Below, in pieces: positions 61,248 through 64,000 of a stretch of 64,000 nt of DNA (position 1 is its first letter; the number at the start of each line of letters is the position of its first letter). The notes below the pieces were generated by a model. That model worked only from the letters and a program-made list of their open reading frames with translations, was not told the DNA's origin and made no database searches. The DNA is from Streptomyces sp. NRRL F-5126. GTDB taxonomy: Bacteria > Actinomycetota > Actinomycetes > Streptomycetales > Streptomycetaceae. The position numbers and the translations under genes are program-made. The DNA lies in assembly GCF_000721265.1 (NCBI RefSeq), contig NZ_JOFZ01000011.1, positions 62,001 through 126,000 on the forward strand, given 5' to 3'.

Positions 61248-61277
61248 AGCGTATTCAGATAGTGATTGCTATGTCAA
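61248..61277 (-). promoter_or_regulatory. Promoter of the membrane protein/sigma unit
   Basis: On the minus strand TTGACA (61277-61272) and TACGCT (61253-61248) are separated by 18 bases, a good housekeeping promoter pair; the leader would be about 95 bases. Further upstream the DNA is AT-rich with the palindrome ATAGTCACTAT (61298-61308) and TAGTGA-type half-sites near 61260 and 61315. Confidence 0.6.
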
Positions 61278-62008
61278 TCGGATCTGAGATCAATATAATA
61301 GTCACTATATAAGTAGGGATCACTACTGTCGGTCATACGGTTGCGCGGCGGCCCGGGTGCCCTGTCGATCCGCGCCGCCGCCCGGCTGGTGGTGAACGCG
61401 TTGCGCGCCTGCGGGCTTGAGAACCCGAACCGGCACCGCCTTGCGGACTGGCCCAACTCCTCGCGGCTGCCGTACTGGTCGGCCTCGTGAGCCTGGAGAT
61501 CGAGGATCTGCTGTACGACCTGAAGAGATGACCGGGCCTGGCGTGTCAGCGGTCTCCACGGGCCTGGCCGGGCCGGCTCGGAGAGCAGCGGTCGCGCGGG
61601 AGCCGGCAGACTCGCCGTCCCGCTACGACAGCCATGCGGCGGGTGTGCATGACTGAACCGCGCCTCGCCCTCCCGACTCAGCGGCTCGGTCCCGCCCGTC
61701 CCTGGACCACCAGCGCGGATGAAGTAGTGGGGGGGCCATGGGGGCGCCCGACGGGTCTGCCGCGAAGCCGGCCCTCAAGCGCCGCGCCCTGCCGCCTTCT
61801 CGGACGGCCGATTCGTCGCCGTGGACCGATTGTGCGAGGACTTGTGGGAGCGACAGCCGCCGGCCGGCGCGCCGTCGCCCTTGCACTCGCACATCAGCCG
61901 GCCGCGGTCTGCCCTCGTGCCGTCACGCGGCAACCGTGAGCGGACAGCGCCGCTGGGCCGGAACACCGCACCGACCGACGGACCGAAATGGTCGCGCTCC
62001 GCCTGTCG
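61278..62008. other. Gene-free stretch, AT-rich then GC-rich, no recognised feature
   Basis: The left end (to about 61325) is strikingly AT-rich for this genome and holds possible regulator sites. The remainder has several open frames but none with ribosome sites, domains or consistent codon bias. A weakly gene-like phrase, RLVVNALRACGLENPNRHRL (61383-61442, plus strand), stays open only briefly and is unrecognised. I see no RNA or mobile element. Confidence 0.5.
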
Positions 62009-62662
62009 TCAGTCCTTTTTCCCGGGCGCCTCGAACGATGCCCCAAGGCCGACGAAAAGCCAGTGGGCGGCCTCGCCGTACAAGTCGTCAGGGACAAGCT
62101 CCGGATCGGTGCGCCGGAGCCGGGCAAGCCCCTGGAACAGGGTGAGCAGGACCGTAGCCACATGGTCGAAAGGTGCGTCGACGGCCCGGCCTCGGCTCTT
62201 TGCCCGTTCGGCCAGCACCGCGGCCAGATCGTCCCTGTAGGTACAGAACTGCGCCGCAAGGCTCTCCCGGAACTCCGGGCGACGGATCGCGTACAGCCAG
62301 AACTCCGCCTGCAGGGCGGCGAAGTCCATCTCGTTGTCCGCGACCTCGACCAGGTAGCGGGACATCGCCTCCTGCGTCCCCTCGGCGCTGTCGAACTGCC
62401 CGGAGACGAGTGCGACCGCCTCCGACAGGCGGCTGGTGCTCCGACTCGACAGCAGCTCGATGAACAACTCGTCCTTGTTCTTGAAATTCGAGTACAGGGC
62501 TCCGGTGGAGAACCCGGCGGTCTCGGCGATGTCGTCGACCGAAGCTCCCGCATAGCCCTTACGTGCGAACACTTGCGCGGCGGCCTCCAGCAGCAGTGCC
62601 CGGGTGCGCGCCTTGGTCTCCGCGCGGGTCAGACGCCTCGGGCGCGACTGTTCATCACTCAT
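62009..62662 (-). CDS. TetR/AcrR family transcriptional regulator
   Basis: The 217-residue protein carries an N-terminal TetR helix-turn-helix at residues 12-60 (ALLLEAAAQVFARKGYAGAS, then IAETAGFSTGALYSNFKNKD). The C-terminal domain (LAAQFCTYRDDLAAVLAERA, VATVLLTLFQGLARLRRTDP) is of the TetR_C type. It sits at a promoter so close to its ATG that the message should be leaderless. The fragment at 62691-63080 is a damaged paralogue. Its target may be the carotenoid oxygenase next door, upstream on the same strand. Confidence 0.92.
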   Translation of the reverse strand: MSDEQSRPRRLTRAETKARTRALLLEAAAQVFARKGYAGASVDDIAETAGFSTGALYSNFKNKDELFIELLSSRSTSRLSEAVALVSGQFDSAEGTQEAMSRYLVEVADNEMDFAALQAEFWLYAIRRPEFRESLAAQFCTYRDDLAAVLAERAKSRGRAVDAPFDHVATVLLTLFQGLARLRRTDPELVPDDLYGEAAHWLFVGLGASFEAPGKKD

Positions 62663-62669
62663 ATAACGA

Positions 62670-62699
62670 AACGTACCAATATAGGATTCATTATGTCAA
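62670..62699 (-). promoter_or_regulatory. Leaderless promoter of the TetR gene
   Basis: On the minus strand TTGACA (62699-62694) and TACGTT (62675-62670) are 18 bases apart; transcription would begin about 62663, on the ATG at 62662. The segment ATTCATTATGTCAAT shares TATGTCAAT with the promoter at 61272, so the two genes may share a regulator. Confidence 0.55.
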
Positions 62700-63080
62700 T
62701 GATGGGTGAGCGCCCCGAGGCAGGCGCCCACACCACACCAGCGCTCCGGCAACGCCGTACAGGTCCTCGGGAACCAACTCGGCATCGGTACGGCGCACCT
62801 GAACGCGCTCGGCCGGCACCGCGGCCAGTGCGTCCCGGTTGGCGCGGAACTGCCCGGCGAGACTCTCGACCAGACGCCGGGACAGTGCTGCTCCGACTGG
62901 AAAGAAGTTCGAAGAACAGTTCCCAGCGATGTCATCCACCGATGCCCCGGCGAAACCTTTTTGCGCGAAGGCCTGCGCGGCCGCGTCCAGCAGCAGGGCC
63001 CGAGTACGCGCCTTGGCCTCCGCCCTGGTCATCCGTCGCGACCTAGGCTGTGCGAGCCGGGACACGGCGTGTGCGATCAC
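62691..63080 (-). pseudogene. Decayed TetR gene with internal deletions, paralogue of 62009-62662
   Basis: The frame from a GTG at 63080 (coupled to the oxygenase stop as GTGA) reads RRMTRAEAKARTRALLLDAA and AQAFAQKGFAGASVDDIA, nearly the helix-turn-helix start of the intact TetR. It then jumps to CSSNFFPVGAALSRRLVESL, later to LAGQFRANRDALAAVPAERV and RRTDAELVPEDLYGVAGALV, all recognisable as separated parts of the same protein. The recognition helix and most of the core are missing. It reads as a tandem duplicate collapsed by at least two internal deletions, about 129 residues instead of 217. A functional product is unlikely. Confidence 0.85.
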
Positions 63081-64000
63081 GCAGTGGTCGCGTCCGGGTC
63101 GGGCAGCCAGTTGCCGTGAAAACCGAACGGAACCCGGCGCGGGAGGTGGATGGTGGCAACGGGTTCGGCGGTGATGTCGGAGGCATCGAGGATGACCAGG
63201 TCACTGCTGTCGCGCTCCGTGTCGTACACGTAGCTCATCAGCCACCCGCGACCACCGGGCCGGTCGTCACCAGGGGCGAACGCCGCCTCGCTGGGACGCT
63301 GCCCCGGCTCGAAGCGGTGTTCCTCCACCCTTCCGGTGCTCAGGTCGTAGCGCAGCAACACGCCCGTGTGGGACGCCTCGGGGTCGGCGGAGGTCGTGAT
63401 CGCGTGGCCGTACCGCGCGTCAAGACCGGCCAGCCGGTCGTCGATGCGGGGAAACTCGCAGTCCCGGTCGTCGATCTGCTCCTCGGAGACGGTGCCGGTG
63501 CTGAGGTCGATGACCCACCTCCACAGCGTGCCGGGCTGGTCGAACCCCTGGTTGCCGCGCCACAGTTCGGAGTAGCGCACGACAGTCAGCACGACGGTGT
63601 TGCCCACCTCGTGCGCGTTGAGTGTGTGGAAGACGTAGCAGGGGTCGATGGTGAACCAGCGGATCGCGCCGTGCGGCTCGTCCCGGCGCAGTACGCCCAG
63701 CCGGGCACCGTAGGTGTCGCTCCAGTGGTACGGCATGCCCCCGCCGCCCAGGGCCGCTTCTCGATCGAAGACGACCGGCAGATCCATGAACACCACGTGG
63801 CGTGAGGTCAGTGCGAAGTCGTGCATCATCGTCGGTCCGACCTCGGTGACGGGGCGGCTGATCACCAGGTTCCCCGCCGCGTCGGTGCGGTGGTACGTCA
63901 GATAGGGCGCCTCTGCGGCACGGTAGCCGAAGAAGTGCATCTCGCCGGTGGCCGGGCAGACCTTGGGGTGAGCGGTCATCGGCGTGTTCAGCCGGCCCTC
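63077..64000 (-). CDS. Carotenoid oxygenase, N-terminal part beyond the window edge
   Basis: The visible 308 residues are the C-terminal two thirds of a carotenoid/retinal cleavage dioxygenase, a seven-bladed propeller with non-haem iron. The four iron-binding His sites are present: MTAHPKVCPATGEMH, GPTMMHDFALTSRH, CYVFHTLNAHEVG and VPFGFHGNWLPD. It cleaves a double bond in a carotenoid or stilbene-like compound; the substrate is unknown. The gene runs past 64000. Its stop overlaps the start of the TetR remnant. Confidence 0.93.
   Translation of the reverse strand, partial: EGRLNTPMTAHPKVCPATGEMHFFGYRAAEAPYLTYHRTDAAGNLVISRPVTEVGPTMMHDFALTSRHVVFMDLPVVFDREAALGGGGMPYHWSDTYGARLGVLRRDEPHGAIRWFTIDPCYVFHTLNAHEVGNTVVLTVVRYSELWRGNQGFDQPGTLWRWVIDLSTGTVSEEQIDDRDCEFPRIDDRLAGLDARYGHAITTSADPEASHTGVLLRYDLSTGRVEEHRFEPGQRPSEAAFAPGDDRPGGRGWLMSYVYDTERDSSDLVILDASDITAEPVATIHLPRRVPFGFHGNWLPDPDATTA

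Overview
The window is chromosomal DNA from a high-GC actinomycete, almost certainly a Streptomyces. The evidence is the strong G/C bias at third codon positions, the desferrioxamine operon desABCD with desE behind iron boxes, an AdpA/BldH regulator carrying an in-frame TTA (bldA-type) codon, oligoribonuclease next to adpA, and a gene order from citrate synthase to adpA-orn-tRNA-His that I recall from S. coelicolor. That synteny is from memory and was not searched.

Layout. 1-2.76 kb: a partial aldo/keto reductase and three transcription regulators with visible palindromic operators. 2.8-4.7 kb: htpG. 4.9-12.8 kb: a myo-inositol catabolic cluster (iolA, iolD, iolB, a TIM-barrel gene and iolC on the minus strand; an iolE/mocC-like gene divergent). 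13.1-15.4 kb: a small HTH gene, a copper chaperone behind a CsoR box, a gene-free stretch full of hairpins that may be a small RNA, and citrate synthase. 15.5-17.9 kb: a RecD2-type helicase. 18.0-23.3 kb: a second, uncharacterised sugar or polyol catabolic cluster (two TIM-barrel isomerases, a DapA-like aldolase, a Gfo/Idh dehydrogenase) around a LacI regulator. 24.1-29.2 kb: a beta-hydroxyacid dehydrogenase and a giant fused ABC exporter with a 36-residue membrane protein upstream. 29.4-31.5 kb: acyl-CoA dehydrogenase and thioesterase. 33.2-39.7 kb: a TetR-controlled operon for leucine/acyl-CoA breakdown (acyl-CoA carboxylase beta and alpha, HMG-CoA lyase, acyl-CoA dehydrogenase). 39.9-47.4 kb: desE and desABCD. 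47.5-54.5 kb: a small hypothetical gene, glmS, an acetate-transporter homologue, a universal stress protein, adpA, orn and tRNA-His. 54.7-64 kb: an accessory stretch beginning right after tRNA-His (hydrolase, secreted beta-propeller proteins, methyltransferase, ECF sigma factor, TetR genes, carotenoid oxygenase) littered with gene fragments.

How it works together. Inositol breakdown (iolC, iolB, iolD, iolA) and leucine/branched-chain breakdown both feed acetyl-CoA and propionyl-CoA toward citrate synthase, and the acyl-CoA dehydrogenase/thioesterase pair fits the same carbon flow. Iron acquisition is set apart by two DmdR/IdeR-type boxes. AdpA, with its rare leucine codon, is the developmental switch.

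Oddities. Four long, extremely GC-rich gene-free spacers (23.3-24.1, 31.5-32.3, 41.0-42.1 and 51.5-52.1 kb) contain low-complexity or tandem-repeat DNA. One has a clean 111-bp period, and one lies where desF is normally found. Other points are an IolB with a 120-residue low-complexity N-terminal extension supported by a perfect ribosome binding site, a copZ without an adjacent copA, and a decayed tandem duplicate of a TetR gene.
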